Below are positions 42,576 through 52,071 of a stretch of 64,000 nt of DNA, in pieces. The position numbers were made by a program, and so were the translations under genes. The stretch comes from Fulvivirga sp. M361 (lineage in GTDB: Bacteria; Bacteroidota; Bacteroidia; Cytophagales; Cyclobacteriaceae), in contig NZ_VKDC01000033.1 of the NCBI RefSeq assembly GCF_007097395.1, positions 1-64,000 on the forward strand, given 5' to 3'. Each line of letters starts with the position of its first letter. Positions within the stretch are counted from its first letter, which is position 1. Below the pieces are notes generated by a model. The model was not told where the DNA came from. It ran no database searches and was given only the letters and a program-made list of their open reading frames with translations.

Positions 42576-43988
42576 ATGAAAAAACTTCCTATTCATGTAA
42601 AGATCATTTTTGGGTTAATTCTCGGAGTTATATGGGCCTTCCTATCCAGCGCACTGGGATGGAATGAGTTTACCATCAACTGGATTGATCCTTTTGGAAC
42701 CATTTTTATACGGCTATTAAAATTCATTGCCATCCCACTCGTCTTGTTTTCAATCATTAGTGGGGTTTCAGGTTTAACCGATGTCTCCAAATTAGGTCGT
42801 TTGGGGGGTAAGACCCTCGGGGCTTATATGACCACTACCTTTCTGGCCATTGGTGTGGGGTTAATTTTCGTGAATGTAATTAAACCAGGCACACGTATTG
42901 ACCAGGAACAAAGGATTAAAAACAGGCTGTCCTATGAAGTCTGGCTTCAAGACAACCAAATGGGACCTTCCCAGGACGGCAAATCGTACCTGAATGATCC
43001 GACATATGCTCAATACCTGTCTCCTGATCAAGAATTGCATCAGCTAACAGAAGCCCAAAAGAGTGACTTGGAAAAGAAAGTAAGTGCGGCCAAAGAAAAA
43101 AAAGAAGGTAAGCCACTACAGTTCCTTATTGATGTAGTACCTGAAAACATTGTTTTTTCCATTTCAAATAACCAATTGATGTTGCAGGTAATATTCTTTG
43201 CGATCTTCTTTGGCATCACCATCATTCTTATTCCTAAAGATAAGGCAGCTCCTGTGATTGCTTTTGTAGAAGGAATTAATTCTATTTTCCTCAAAATGGT
43301 AGAGCTCGTAATGAAGGTAGCGCCTTTCTTCGTGTTTGCCCTGCTGGCAGGGGTAATCGCTAAAATGGCCGATACACCTGGCGAGGTATTTGAAATTTTT
43401 CTTGGATTAGGGTCGTATGCCATAACACTGCTTGGCGGGTTATTTTTTGTCGCCTTTATTCTTTATCCATTGATCTTAAAACTCTTTGTACCTAAAGTCA
43501 GCTACAAAGAGTTTTTCAAAAATATGAGTCCAGCGCAATTCCTGGCATTCTCAACAAGCTCGAGCGCGGCAACTTTGCCTGTTACTATGGAATGTGTGGA
43601 AGATAATATGGGTGTACCCAGAAGCATTTCAAGCTTTGTATTACCTATAGGAGCCACTATTAACATGGACGGCACCAGTCTGCATCAAGCTGTAGCGGTT
43701 ATTTTTATGGCACAGTTACATATGGTGGATTTAACCTTTGCTCAGCAGCTGACCATTGTACTAACGGCATCATTGGCTTCTATAGGAGCAGCAGCCGTAC
43801 CAAGCGCCGGTTTAATTATGATGATCATTGTGTTGCAGTCAGTAGGTTTAAATCCGGCATGGGTGGCCATTATTTTTCCGATTGACAGACCCTTGGATAT
43901 GTGCCGCACTGTGGTAAATGTAACAGGTGACGCTACAGTTTCTACGCTAATTGCCAAATCAGAAGGAGAGCTGACCAAATATTCTTAA
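42576..43988 (+). CDS. Dicarboxylate/amino acid:cation symporter (DAACS), second of a tandem pair
   Basis: A 470-residue paralog of the preceding transporter. Motifs FSTSSSAATLPVTM and NMDGTSLHQAV match, with GAAAVPSAGLIMMI in the second hairpin. It has a hydrophilic insertion of about 65 residues with many Gln, Glu and Lys between the third and fourth helix (around residues 110-175), longer than in its neighbour. The two probably form one operon. Substrate is uncertain and the pair may differ in specificity. Confidence 0.92.
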   Translation: MKKLPIHVKIIFGLILGVIWAFLSSALGWNEFTINWIDPFGTIFIRLLKFIAIPLVLFSIISGVSGLTDVSKLGRLGGKTLGAYMTTTFLAIGVGLIFVNVIKPGTRIDQEQRIKNRLSYEVWLQDNQMGPSQDGKSYLNDPTYAQYLSPDQELHQLTEAQKSDLEKKVSAAKEKKEGKPLQFLIDVVPENIVFSISNNQLMLQVIFFAIFFGITIILIPKDKAAPVIAFVEGINSIFLKMVELVMKVAPFFVFALLAGVIAKMADTPGEVFEIFLGLGSYAITLLGGLFFVAFILYPLILKLFVPKVSYKEFFKNMSPAQFLAFSTSSSAATLPVTMECVEDNMGVPRSISSFVLPIGATINMDGTSLHQAVAVIFMAQLHMVDLTFAQQLTIVLTASLASIGAAAVPSAGLIMMIIVLQSVGLNPAWVAIIFPIDRPLDMCRTVVNVTGDATVSTLIAKSEGELTKYS

Positions 43989-44031
43989 CCACACCGGGAC
44001 AGTTAGGAGATTCGGAATGGTGTTAAATCCT

Positions 44032-44039
44032 TAACTTTG
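44032..44039 (+). promoter_or_regulatory. Putative -7 box of the NifU-family gene
   Basis: TAACTTTG matches the TAnnTTTG consensus. A start of transcription near 44046 leaves a leader of about 45 bases before the ATG at 44093. No clear -33 TTG. Confidence 0.4.
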
Positions 44040-44092
44040 CCGGAACTAACTTTACCGAATATTGTTTTCATTCTAACGCAAAAGAATAAGTC

Positions 44093-44671
44093 ATGCAAAT
44101 AGAAAATTCAAAAGTTGTAAATCTATATTTAGAGGCAAACCCTAATCCTAATTCGCTAAAGTTTGTAGCTAATTTCATGCTGGTACCTGAAGGCCAAAGC
44201 CATGACTTTCCGGATGCAGCCAGTGCAAAAAACGCTCCTTTAGCAGAAGAATTACTGGCATATGATTTTGTAGGCAGGGTTTTCTATATGAGTAACTTCA
44301 TAACAGTTACCAAGAAGGAAGATATTGAATGGGCAGAAATAAAACAAACATTAAAAGACCATATTCAAACTTACCTTGAGTCTGGAAAACCGGTCATTAC
44401 GCTGGAAGAAGACGCCCCTCTTTTCGATGAAAACGACTCTGAAACAGTAAAAAAGATCAAAGGTATCTTAGACGAATATATTAAGCCGGCAGTAGAACAA
44501 GACGGTGGCGCCATCGCGTTCCACTCTTACACAGACGGTGTAGTAAAAGTATTGCTGCAAGGTTCTTGTAGTGGATGTCCTTCATCCACGGTAACTCTCA
44601 AAGCCGGTATTGAAAATCTTTTGAAAAGAATGCTTCCTGAAATTCAGGCTGTTGAAGCAGAAGGCGTATAG
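44093..44671 (+). CDS. NifU-family iron-sulfur cluster carrier protein
   Basis: A 192-residue two-domain protein. The N-terminal Nfu_N-like domain (YLEANPNPNSLKFVANFMLV at about residues 12-31) is followed by a C-terminal NifU domain with the cluster-binding motif CSGCPSS (about residues 159-165) in LLQGSCSGCPSSTVTLKAGI. Such proteins carry and deliver 4Fe-4S clusters to target enzymes. The length suits a Bacteroidota Nfu protein. Confidence 0.92.
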   Translation: MQIENSKVVNLYLEANPNPNSLKFVANFMLVPEGQSHDFPDAASAKNAPLAEELLAYDFVGRVFYMSNFITVTKKEDIEWAEIKQTLKDHIQTYLESGKPVITLEEDAPLFDENDSETVKKIKGILDEYIKPAVEQDGGAIAFHSYTDGVVKVLLQGSCSGCPSSTVTLKAGIENLLKRMLPEIQAVEAEGV

Positions 44672-44721
44672 TTCCTGATCTTATAAGGTGACATAATCTA
44701 TATCACGCTGCAAGAATAAAA

Positions 44722-44766
44722 TGCCCGTTCCTCAAAGAGTAATATGGGCAGTGTATTATTTTTTTC
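44722..44766 (+). terminator. Possible weak terminator after the NifU-family gene
   Basis: TGCCC (44722-44726) and GGGCA (44746-44750) can pair over a 19-base loop, followed after some bases by a T-rich run. The stem is short, so this is only a candidate. The rest of the 293-bp gap up to the next gene shows no coding frame. Confidence 0.3.
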
Positions 44767-44964
44767 ATTTATCGCATCGCTAAAATTCAAGTGATCCTGG
44801 TTGATGTTTTACCATGCTGTTCTCAAATAAATATTTTCATTCAATCTTAACCAATTGACTACCAATGATGTAGAATCTCATAGCACCTACAAGTGATGCT
44901 GGAAAGGCGAAATGGCAATGTTTTTGATTAATCACCACTTATTAACTCATCAAAAACATAACTT

Positions 44965-45690
44965 ATGAAAACCAGCATTATTTTTTCCATGATCCTTTTA
45001 ACGCCATTCTTTTACTCATTAAAATCACAACACGTAGACCCCATTTTAAAAGGAAAACATGTGATAGGTGGGGGGATCAACATTAACTTTTCAGAACAGG
45101 ATGCAGACAATGTAAGAAACAGGTACAGGATAAACGACAGTCGGTCTTTTGGCTTCAGGCCTTACGTAGGTAAGTTCATTAAAGACCGGCTCCTGATCGG
45201 TGCAGGGCTATCCATTTCATCCAACAGCCAGGATACGGAAGATCAATTTAATGACAGACTTGATAAAAGTAACTTTGAATCCTACAGTTATGGGGCAGGC
45301 TTTTTTGTAAGAAAGTATTATCCTATTGTTGGCAGGTTCGGCACTTTTTTTCAGCCCGAAGTGAATTTTGCTATTTCAAACCAAGAAATGGACCGCTCCG
45401 CTTTCAACGTGAACTCACAAGAGGTTATCGATGAATCAACGGATGAAACAGACCGCGTATCGTTTAACCTGGGAATAAACCTGGGATTATACCTTTTCCT
45501 GGGCGATCGTTTTTCAATAGAAACGAACCTTGGGAATTTAAGCTTTAGCCATGCTACTTCAGATCGGGAAATCCGATACGTTTCAGGCGCTACTGAACGT
45601 TTTGATGATATCTCATCTAACAGTTTGAATATTAACCTGGTCAATGAAATAGCTTTTGAGAGGCTTTTCGTGATCAATTATTTCTTCTAA
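44965..45690 (+). CDS. Outer-membrane beta-barrel protein, hypothetical
   Basis: A 241-residue protein with an N-terminal signal peptide (MILLTPFFYSLKSQ, about residues 9-22). Strand-like segments rich in Ser, Asn and aromatic residues follow (DRLLIGAGLSISSNSQ, RFSIETNLGNLSFSH), and the last residues INYFF end in a terminal Phe as is common for barrels. It resembles OmpW/porin-size Bacteroidota barrels of the OMP_b-brl type, but no diagnostic motif is seen. It is followed by a perfect-palindrome terminator. Confidence 0.7.
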   Translation: MKTSIIFSMILLTPFFYSLKSQHVDPILKGKHVIGGGININFSEQDADNVRNRYRINDSRSFGFRPYVGKFIKDRLLIGAGLSISSNSQDTEDQFNDRLDKSNFESYSYGAGFFVRKYYPIVGRFGTFFQPEVNFAISNQEMDRSAFNVNSQEVIDESTDETDRVSFNLGINLGLYLFLGDRFSIETNLGNLSFSHATSDREIRYVSGATERFDDISSNSLNINLVNEIAFERLFVINYFF

Positions 45691-45702
45691 TATTATTATA
45701 TT

Positions 45703-45732
45703 AAAAGGGGACATGACGTCATGTCCCCTTTT
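45703..45732. terminator. Bidirectional terminator, perfect 30-bp palindrome
   Basis: The 15-base arms AAAAGGGGACATGAC and GTCATGTCCCCTTTT are perfectly self-complementary, with T-rich ends in both directions. It lies between the convergent barrel gene (end 45690) and the EamA exporter gene (end 45746), so it can stop transcription from both sides. Confidence 0.85.
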
Positions 45733-45745
45733 CTTGCTGATTAGA

Positions 45746-46681
45746 TCATTGTTTACACACCGGATTTTCAGCTTTAACACGTCTTACTTTCATCTTCCAT
45801 TTCGGAAGACGTAGAATACCATTGACTATGGCAATCCCGGATAAAATGAGTATCGCTCCAATAAATGTTTCCATGGTAATCGTTTCACCTAACACAGTAA
45901 CCCCCAAAACCACACCATAAATAGGCATCAGGTAAGTGACCAAAGAGAGATACGATGCACTGGCCTTTTCTAACACCTTGTAATACACCACAAAAGCCAT
46001 GGCAGTACCTGGCACTGCCAGTATCAAAACCGAACCTATTGCGTTAAAGGAAAGTGAAGCCAAATTCACAGGGCCATCCGTTAAAAATGCAAAAGGAACC
46101 AGGTATACTGCCGTTACCAAAAGTTGTGATGCCGGAGCGTATACAGGCTTAACTGCCTTTAAATTCAATCGTGAATAAACCAATGCAACACCATAACTTG
46201 CGGCTCCGATACCCACGGCTACCACTCCTAAGACACTGGCCTTAATACCTGATATCAAACTGGGAGAGATCAAAACCATCAACCCGATAAAGCCCAATAT
46301 CGTGCCCAGAATTTTCTTAACGTCCATTTTATCATCTTCAATGACAAAATTGGCCATAACAATGGTAAACAAAGGCGTAAGCCCATTAAGAATAGAAGCC
46401 ATAGCACTGTCAATGTACTGCTCACCCCAATTGATGAGTATAAATGGCAACGCGTGTGCGAAAAACCCGGCAATGGTCACGTGCTTCCAAAAAGCGAGTT
46501 CCTTAATAAAGCTTCCTCCTCTCATATAGAGGTACAAATTGATAAAAACAGCGCCTATGCCGATGCGCAACGCCGCCAAAGTGACCGGAGGTATTTCAAC
46601 AATTGCCACCTTTATGAAAAGGAAGGAAGGTCCCCAAAGAGTGGCCAGTAATAATAACATTAGAAAATTTTTTAACTGCAT
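45746..46681 (-). CDS. EamA/DMT-family transporter
   Basis: A 311-residue membrane protein with ten predicted helices in two EamA halves, the drug/metabolite transporter superfamily. Recurrent segments include LLLATLWGPSFLFIKVAI at the start and TYLMPIYGVVLGVTVLGE in the second half (about 245-262). Family members export amino acids or metabolites; the substrate is not readable. The divergent LysR-type gene, 224 bp away, probably regulates it. Confidence 0.9.
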   Translation of the reverse strand: MQLKNFLMLLLLATLWGPSFLFIKVAIVEIPPVTLAALRIGIGAVFINLYLYMRGGSFIKELAFWKHVTIAGFFAHALPFILINWGEQYIDSAMASILNGLTPLFTIVMANFVIEDDKMDVKKILGTILGFIGLMVLISPSLISGIKASVLGVVAVGIGAASYGVALVYSRLNLKAVKPVYAPASQLLVTAVYLVPFAFLTDGPVNLASLSFNAIGSVLILAVPGTAMAFVVYYKVLEKASASYLSLVTYLMPIYGVVLGVTVLGETITMETFIGAILILSGIAIVNGILRLPKWKMKVRRVKAENPVCKQ

Positions 46682-46812
46682 AGGCTTTATATTTTAGACC
46701 TGAATAAAACTATTGTATCATAGACCTCTTTAAAACCCGATTCTTGCGGCCCTATCAATATCTATGTAAATCAATGTTAACGCCTTGCTAAATTTCCAGT
46801 TCTATTAATAGG

Positions 46813-46836
46813 ATGAATATATTTTCTTATATTCAT
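46813..46836. promoter_or_regulatory. Dyad operator between the EamA and LysR genes
   Basis: ATGAATATA (46813-46821) and TATATTCAT (46828-46836) form a perfect 9-bp inverted repeat with a 6-bp spacer. TGAA and TTCA at the outer ends recall MetR-type sites, and a second palindrome TTCATGAA overlaps its right half. The LysR protein encoded next to it would be expected to bind here. Confidence 0.5.
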
Positions 46837-46905
46837 GAAATATTTTAATATCACAATTTCACTATGTTAAGTCAGATATTTAGCTGAATAAGAAAGCATT
46901 AGACT

Positions 46906-47823
46906 ATGGAAATAAGACATTTAAGATTGATAAAAGAGGTAGCGGAAAAAGGCAGTCTTACCAAAGCAATGGACAGGCTTTATCTCTCTCAATCCGCCTT
47001 AAGCCATCAACTGAAGGAAGTGGAAAGTCAATTAGGGGCTCCCCTGTTTCATAGGGTAAACAAAAAGTTGGTATTGACCGGAGCGGGCAAAATAATATTG
47101 GCATCTGCCGAAAAAATCTTAACGGAGCTGGAGCAAGCGGAAATTTCTGTAAAGAAATATGCCAGTGGAGATATAGGGTCCATACGTCTTGCCACAGAAT
47201 GTTATACCTGCTACCACTGGCTGCCTTCTCTCATGATCGATTTTAACCGGGAGTTTCCGAATGTAGAAGTAGAGATCTTTCCCGAAACGGCACTGGAACC
47301 CATCAGGCTGATACTCGAAGGACAATTGGACTTAGCCATTGTAAGTGGAGACGTGGACAATTCCCAAATTCATGCAGAAAGATTGTTCACAGATGAACTG
47401 GTGGCTATTGTACCGGCGCATCATCCCTGGGCTGAAAAACAGTACATAAAAGCAGAAGACTTCACAGACCAGCAGGTACTCATTCACTCATTTCCGTTGG
47501 AATCCGTGACGTTGTTCAGGCAAGTGCTCAACCCTGAAGGGATCAGGCCTAAAAAAGTCACTGCCATTCAAATTACGGACGCTGCAGTACAAATGATAAA
47601 AGCCGGAATGGGTATAAAAGTCATAGCCAAATGGATCATAGCGCCCTATTTGAAGGATAAAAGCCTGGTCTCGATACCTGTTACCCGTAAAGGCCTTCAC
47701 AGGAACTGGTATGCTATCACGTTAAAAGGTTCAGAGCGGCCGCAATACCTTGATAACTTCATTTCCCACTTAAAGTGTAACATCAATGGATTGTGCGAAT
47801 CGACTGCCACGGTGGTAGTATAA
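46906..47823 (+). CDS. LysR-type transcriptional regulator (MetR-like)
   Basis: A 305-residue regulator. The N-terminal winged HTH (KGSLTKAMDRLYLSQSALSH, about residues 15-34) is followed by a substrate-binding domain. A segment, ATECYTCYHWLPSLMIDF, near residues 96-113 resembles the ECHTCFDWL motif of MetR. MetR activates methionine-pathway genes with homocysteine as ligand, so a link to amino-acid export by the divergent EamA transporter is plausible, though inferred. The length and domain order are standard. Confidence 0.88.
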   Translation: MEIRHLRLIKEVAEKGSLTKAMDRLYLSQSALSHQLKEVESQLGAPLFHRVNKKLVLTGAGKIILASAEKILTELEQAEISVKKYASGDIGSIRLATECYTCYHWLPSLMIDFNREFPNVEVEIFPETALEPIRLILEGQLDLAIVSGDVDNSQIHAERLFTDELVAIVPAHHPWAEKQYIKAEDFTDQQVLIHSFPLESVTLFRQVLNPEGIRPKKVTAIQITDAAVQMIKAGMGIKVIAKWIIAPYLKDKSLVSIPVTRKGLHRNWYAITLKGSERPQYLDNFISHLKCNINGLCESTATVVV

Positions 47824-47921
47824 TGATGAGACCCATCTCCGATTTTTTTATTCAAAACGGCGCAAAAAGTATATCTTTAAGTGGGTAACAATGATTTAAT
47901 CCATGATATTAGTGATTTGAT

Positions 47922-49187
47922 ATGGATTTGATTATTCTTGGGGTGTCTAAAGTTACTATCAATCAATTGAGTAAAAACGTTACATACGGTCTGTATACGT
48001 TGGTTTTATTTTTCATTATTCATGTCCAATGCTTCGGTCAGGGCTCCCCGGGACGGCATTATTATGTCATTGCAGGCGCCTATTCTTCTGAAGAAAATGC
48101 CCTCCGTTTTGCCTCACAAATCGATGAACAAAAGTATAATCCGAGTTACGCGCTTAATGCTGAACGGGACGTCTATTATGTCATACTACTGGAAACAGAG
48201 GATAAAAAAGAAGCCTATGCCTATGGCGCTCAACTACGGTCGCAGACCCTGTTTAAAGACAGTTGGGTATATTCCGGCAAGCTGACAAAAGTAGTTTCTG
48301 ATGAACTTTTGGTTCAGGAAACCCCGGAAGAAGAAGAAGAAGTAATGGCCCAGGCTGAGGAAGAAGAATCGGACGTAATGGTGGAGCCGGAAGAAGAAAT
48401 ACAAGAAGAGATTATGACTATTGCAGAGGTAGCTGAACCTGATGTTACTGACGAAGTAGTAATTTCTGAAAATCCAGTAAATAAAAGAGACCCGAATCTC
48501 ACTTCCTTTTTTTTCAAACTCACCGGAACGGATACCAACGAAGATGTCAAGGGGCAGGTTTATATTCTTGAAAATGAAAGAGATACACGCTTCGAATCGT
48601 TTCGTTCCAACGAAACCGTTCAGTTAAGTCCTCCTAAGAATTCCGAAAAAACTTACCTGATGGTGGTCAACGCTCCGGGATATAAGCCTGTGACAACTAC
48701 TATCAATTATGAAGAATTGAAGGCTGCAGCAAGTGAGGAGGTAGTCGTCCCTCAAGCCCTGAAACGCTCAAAAAGAGGTGATTACATTGAATTTAACAAT
48801 GTCCGTTTTCTGAGTAATTCTGCCATATTCACAGCCACTTCAAAGCCGGAACTGGATGCTTTTGCTGAAATGTTAAAGGTAAACCCAAAGTATAAAATAA
48901 AAATCCATAGCCATTGTAATGGCAAGTTCCAGCGTAATGCCACTATCCGCGATGAAAGCCCTGACTATTTTGTACGTGCTGAGGGAAATAAACAAATTTC
49001 AGCTTCGCCAAAGCAATTAACAGCTTACCGGGCGTCCTTATTTCGAGATTATCTGGTGGATCAGGGCGTTTCATCCAAAAGGATAAAGACGGCAGCCGAG
49101 GGTGGCAGCACCATGTTATTCCCTCAAAACGGACCATTGTCCGGCTTCAATGACAGGATAGAAATTGAGATCATCAAAGGGAAATGA
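47922..49187 (+). CDS. OmpA-family peptidoglycan-associated protein with SPOR-like start
   Basis: A 421-residue protein. A hydrophobic N-terminus (about residues 22-37) acts as signal. Residues about 45-125 look SPOR-like (YYVIAGAYSSEENALRFASQ, typical of glycan-binding SPOR domains). A Glu-rich stretch follows at about 130-165, then a Sm-like/PEGA-like segment, and an OmpA C-terminal domain (residues about 295-420: VRFLSNSAIFTATSKPELD ... AEGGSTMLFPQNGPL). An insertion of about 25 residues lies within the OmpA domain. It would bind peptidoglycan in the periplasm. Confidence 0.85.
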   Translation: MDLIILGVSKVTINQLSKNVTYGLYTLVLFFIIHVQCFGQGSPGRHYYVIAGAYSSEENALRFASQIDEQKYNPSYALNAERDVYYVILLETEDKKEAYAYGAQLRSQTLFKDSWVYSGKLTKVVSDELLVQETPEEEEEVMAQAEEEESDVMVEPEEEIQEEIMTIAEVAEPDVTDEVVISENPVNKRDPNLTSFFFKLTGTDTNEDVKGQVYILENERDTRFESFRSNETVQLSPPKNSEKTYLMVVNAPGYKPVTTTINYEELKAAASEEVVVPQALKRSKRGDYIEFNNVRFLSNSAIFTATSKPELDAFAEMLKVNPKYKIKIHSHCNGKFQRNATIRDESPDYFVRAEGNKQISASPKQLTAYRASLFRDYLVDQGVSSKRIKTAAEGGSTMLFPQNGPLSGFNDRIEIEIIKGK

Positions 49188-49308
49188 AGACTTCGGTTCA
49201 AAAAGAGTATCCCAAAGCCCCGCTCATGTGAAAATGTTATGTATGTGGCTACAATAAAAACTTTTCGCCCTGCATACCGTTTTTCTACAAGGTATTTAAA
49301 GTTACAAT

Positions 49309-50217
49309 ATGTCTAAAACAGTGCTCATAACAGGAGGCACCGGTCTGGTAGGCTCGCGGCTTACAGAACTGCTAAAAGAAAAGGGGTATAATGTTCGGTT
49401 CATGACCAGGAATCCAAAAAAGTCCTCGGACATTGCACTGTTCGGATGGGACGTCGGGCAAGGTACTATCGACGAAAGCGCACTGGAAAATGTAGACTAT
49501 ATCATGCATCTGGCCGGTGCAGGTGTAGCGGATAAACCGTGGTCAAAAGAACGGAAAAAAGAGATCCGCGACAGTAGAACAAAATCTACACAACTACTGA
49601 AAGATACACTGGAAAAAAATGCGCACCAGGTAAAAGCATTTATATCAGCTTCAGCCATTGGTTATTACGGGTGGGATTCCGGCGGCGTGTGGAAAAAAGA
49701 AGATAGCCGATTTGGAGATGACTTCCTGGCCACCGTCACAAAAGTCTGGGAAGCTGAAGTAGATGAAATAGATAAACTAGGCATCAGAACGGTCAAATTA
49801 AGAATAGGCGTAGTGCTCAGTGAGAAAGGAGGTGCATTAAAAGAGATCACGAAACCGATTAAATGGGGTGTTGGCGCTCCTTTGGGACCCGGCGACCAAT
49901 ACATGAGTTGGATACACCTGGATGACCTGTGTAATATGTTTATTTATGCCATGGAAAACGAAAACACTACAGGCATCTATAACGCTGTAGCTCCTAATCC
50001 TGTCACTAACAAAGAACTGTCAAAGTTGAGCGCCAAAATGCTTAATAAACCCTTTTTTCTCCCCAATGTTCCTGGATTTGTGCTTAAATTGATACTAGGC
50101 GAAATGGCTTCTATGATATTAGGAGGCAGCCGGGTATCTCCTGAAAAAATCCAGCAGGCAGGCTTCCGGTTTGATTTCACGGAAATTAAGCCTGCATTGC
50201 AAAATTTGCTGACATAA
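49309..50217 (+). CDS. TIGR01777-family NAD(P)-dependent epimerase/oxidoreductase
   Basis: A 302-residue Rossmann-fold protein of the extended SDR class. The cofactor loop GGTGLVGSRLTELLKEKGY is at about residues 8-26, with HLAGAGVADKPW and SASAIGYYG as the family's segments and a C-terminal helical domain (GSRVSPEKIQQAGFRF). The family includes YfcH/SulA-like proteins with unknown substrate. It stands alone, about 40 bp before the LOG-family gene. Confidence 0.9.
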   Translation: MSKTVLITGGTGLVGSRLTELLKEKGYNVRFMTRNPKKSSDIALFGWDVGQGTIDESALENVDYIMHLAGAGVADKPWSKERKKEIRDSRTKSTQLLKDTLEKNAHQVKAFISASAIGYYGWDSGGVWKKEDSRFGDDFLATVTKVWEAEVDEIDKLGIRTVKLRIGVVLSEKGGALKEITKPIKWGVGAPLGPGDQYMSWIHLDDLCNMFIYAMENENTTGIYNAVAPNPVTNKELSKLSAKMLNKPFFLPNVPGFVLKLILGEMASMILGGSRVSPEKIQQAGFRFDFTEIKPALQNLLT

Positions 50218-50259
50218 TTTACAAGAATTTTACTTAATTATTTTTTTAACAGACGAGCT

Positions 50260-51021
50260 ATGGACGCTAAAAAAGCCAAATTCGATCATATAGATCAACC
50301 CAACATGCCTACTCAGGATGACGAGCAGAAGATCATCAAAGCATTTGAACAACGGGACTGGAATGAAATAAAAAGTTACGATTCATGGGTGATCTTCAAG
50401 GTGATGTCCGAATTCGTAGAAGGGTTCGAGAAGCTGGCCAAGATCGGACCGTGTGTTACTATTTTTGGATCTGCTCGTACTAAGCCGGACCATGAATACT
50501 ATAAAATGGCAGAAGAGATCGCTGCCAAACTGGTACGCCATGGTTATGGAGTAATTTCAGGGGGGGGTCCCGGTATTATGGAAGCGGCCAACAAGGGCGC
50601 AAGTTCAGAAGGTGGAAAATCCGTTGGCCTGAATATTATCTTACCGTTTGAACAGAAAGGAAATGATTACATTGATCCGGATAAACTTATTACGTTTGAT
50701 TACTTCTTTGTTCGAAAAGTGATGTTCGTAAAGTATTCACAAGGGTTTATTGTTATGCCCGGTGGCTTCGGTACATTGGATGAACTGTTTGAAGCCCTGA
50801 CACTGATCCAAACAAAGAAAATTGGAAGATTCCCTATTGTACTGGTAGGAAAAGCCTTTTGGTCAGGATTAATAGACTGGATAAAAGCGGCGTTGCTGGC
50901 AGATGAGAAAACGATCAGCGAATCTGACTTGGACCTCTTCCACCTGGTGGAGACACCAACAGAGGCGGTAGCAGCTATTGACGAGTTTTACTCCAAGTAC
51001 TTACTTTCGCCCAATTTCTAG
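50260..51021 (+). CDS. LOG-family protein (TIGR00730), putative nucleotide 5'-phosphate ribohydrolase
   Basis: A 253-residue protein of the lysine-decarboxylase-like LOG family. Motifs SGGGPGIMEAANKGA at about residues 105-119 and the hallmark PGGFGTLDELFEAL at about 168-181 are complete. Related enzymes remove ribose 5-phosphate from nucleotide monophosphates (including cytokinin precursors). The substrate here is not known. It is followed 80 bp later by a lytic transglycosylase gene. Confidence 0.92.
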   Translation: MDAKKAKFDHIDQPNMPTQDDEQKIIKAFEQRDWNEIKSYDSWVIFKVMSEFVEGFEKLAKIGPCVTIFGSARTKPDHEYYKMAEEIAAKLVRHGYGVISGGGPGIMEAANKGASSEGGKSVGLNIILPFEQKGNDYIDPDKLITFDYFFVRKVMFVKYSQGFIVMPGGFGTLDELFEALTLIQTKKIGRFPIVLVGKAFWSGLIDWIKAALLADEKTISESDLDLFHLVETPTEAVAAIDEFYSKYLLSPNF

Positions 51022-51101
51022 TATTTACAAAAACCAGGCAGTTCATTTGAACTATTCCTTAGGATTTCTACTTTTATTAATACAATTTTTTAAACTAGGT
51101 T

Positions 51102-52064
51102 ATGAAGTATTTTCCGCATTTCATGTCCCTGCTGGCGTTTATAGTGATACTGGGATATATTCAATACGATCAGGCAAATGACACGACCGTGAAAAGTCCA
51201 TCGGATGAAAATCAGCTGGCTTTTTATAAATTAGATAACCCACCGGCAGGAGAATATGCAGGGTACCTTTATGCCGTTACACTGGAGCTTCCCAAAGAGC
51301 TTTCCTTTGCCGGTGAACGCGTGCCTCTGGAAATTCCTGACGTTGCCGAAAGACTGGATAGAGAGCTCCATATCAATACCTATTGGCATAGCAGCACTAT
51401 CTTCCTCATAAAAAGAGCGAACCGATGGCTGCCACAAATCGAAAAGATACTGGCTGAAAACGGGATCCCCGATGACTTCAAATACCTTACCGCCATAGAA
51501 GGTGGTTTTGTGAATGACGTATCTCCGAAAAATGCTGTAGGCTTCTGGCAGATCCTCAAGTCTTCAGGAAAAGAAAATGGCCTGGAAATCACACGTTATG
51601 TAGATGAACGCTATGACCCTATACGTTCTACCGAAGCGGCCTGTAAATACCTGAAAAAGGCTTATAAAAAATTTGGGAACTGGACCAGTGCTGCCGCTTC
51701 CTATAATCGAGGCATGGCAGGGTTAGGCAGGGCATTCAAAAATCAGCAGGTAGATTCTTATTATGATTTATTATTGAACAGCGAAACGTCCCGGTATGTC
51801 TTTCGCATCTTAGCCATTAAAGAGATCATCGAGCGCCCAAAAAAATATGGCTTCAATATCGACACCAACCACCTGTATGAGCAGGAAAAGCTCAGGTACG
51901 TTGAAGTAAGTAAAGACATCAAAGACCTGGTAAAGTTTGCCAAAGAGCAGGGCATTAACTACAAACTGCTAAAAAGGCATAACCCCTGGCTTAGAAACGA
52001 GCAACTGGACGTCAGAAAGAACAAAACCTACCGCATTGCCATACCTGAAGATGCCACCCCTTAA
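51102..52064 (+). CDS. Lytic transglycosylase (SLT domain)
   Basis: A 320-residue murein hydrolase. Residues about 8-22 form the N-terminal hydrophobic anchor. The SLT domain lies at about 105-235: AIEGGFVNDVSPKNAVGFWQ contains the catalytic Glu (EGG where most relatives have ESG), followed by YDPIRSTEAACKYLKKAYK and AAASYNRGMAGLGRAF. A degenerate LysM-like segment follows near residues 265-315. Its role is peptidoglycan remodelling. Confidence 0.9.
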   Translation: MKYFPHFMSLLAFIVILGYIQYDQANDTTVKSPSDENQLAFYKLDNPPAGEYAGYLYAVTLELPKELSFAGERVPLEIPDVAERLDRELHINTYWHSSTIFLIKRANRWLPQIEKILAENGIPDDFKYLTAIEGGFVNDVSPKNAVGFWQILKSSGKENGLEITRYVDERYDPIRSTEAACKYLKKAYKKFGNWTSAAASYNRGMAGLGRAFKNQQVDSYYDLLLNSETSRYVFRILAIKEIIERPKKYGFNIDTNHLYEQEKLRYVEVSKDIKDLVKFAKEQGINYKLLKRHNPWLRNEQLDVRKNKTYRIAIPEDATP

Positions 52065-52071
52065 AACCTCT

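Noticed and set aside
50978-51181. 67-codon frame between the LOG and lytic transglycosylase genes
   Set aside because: It overlaps both neighbours and is a shadow frame.
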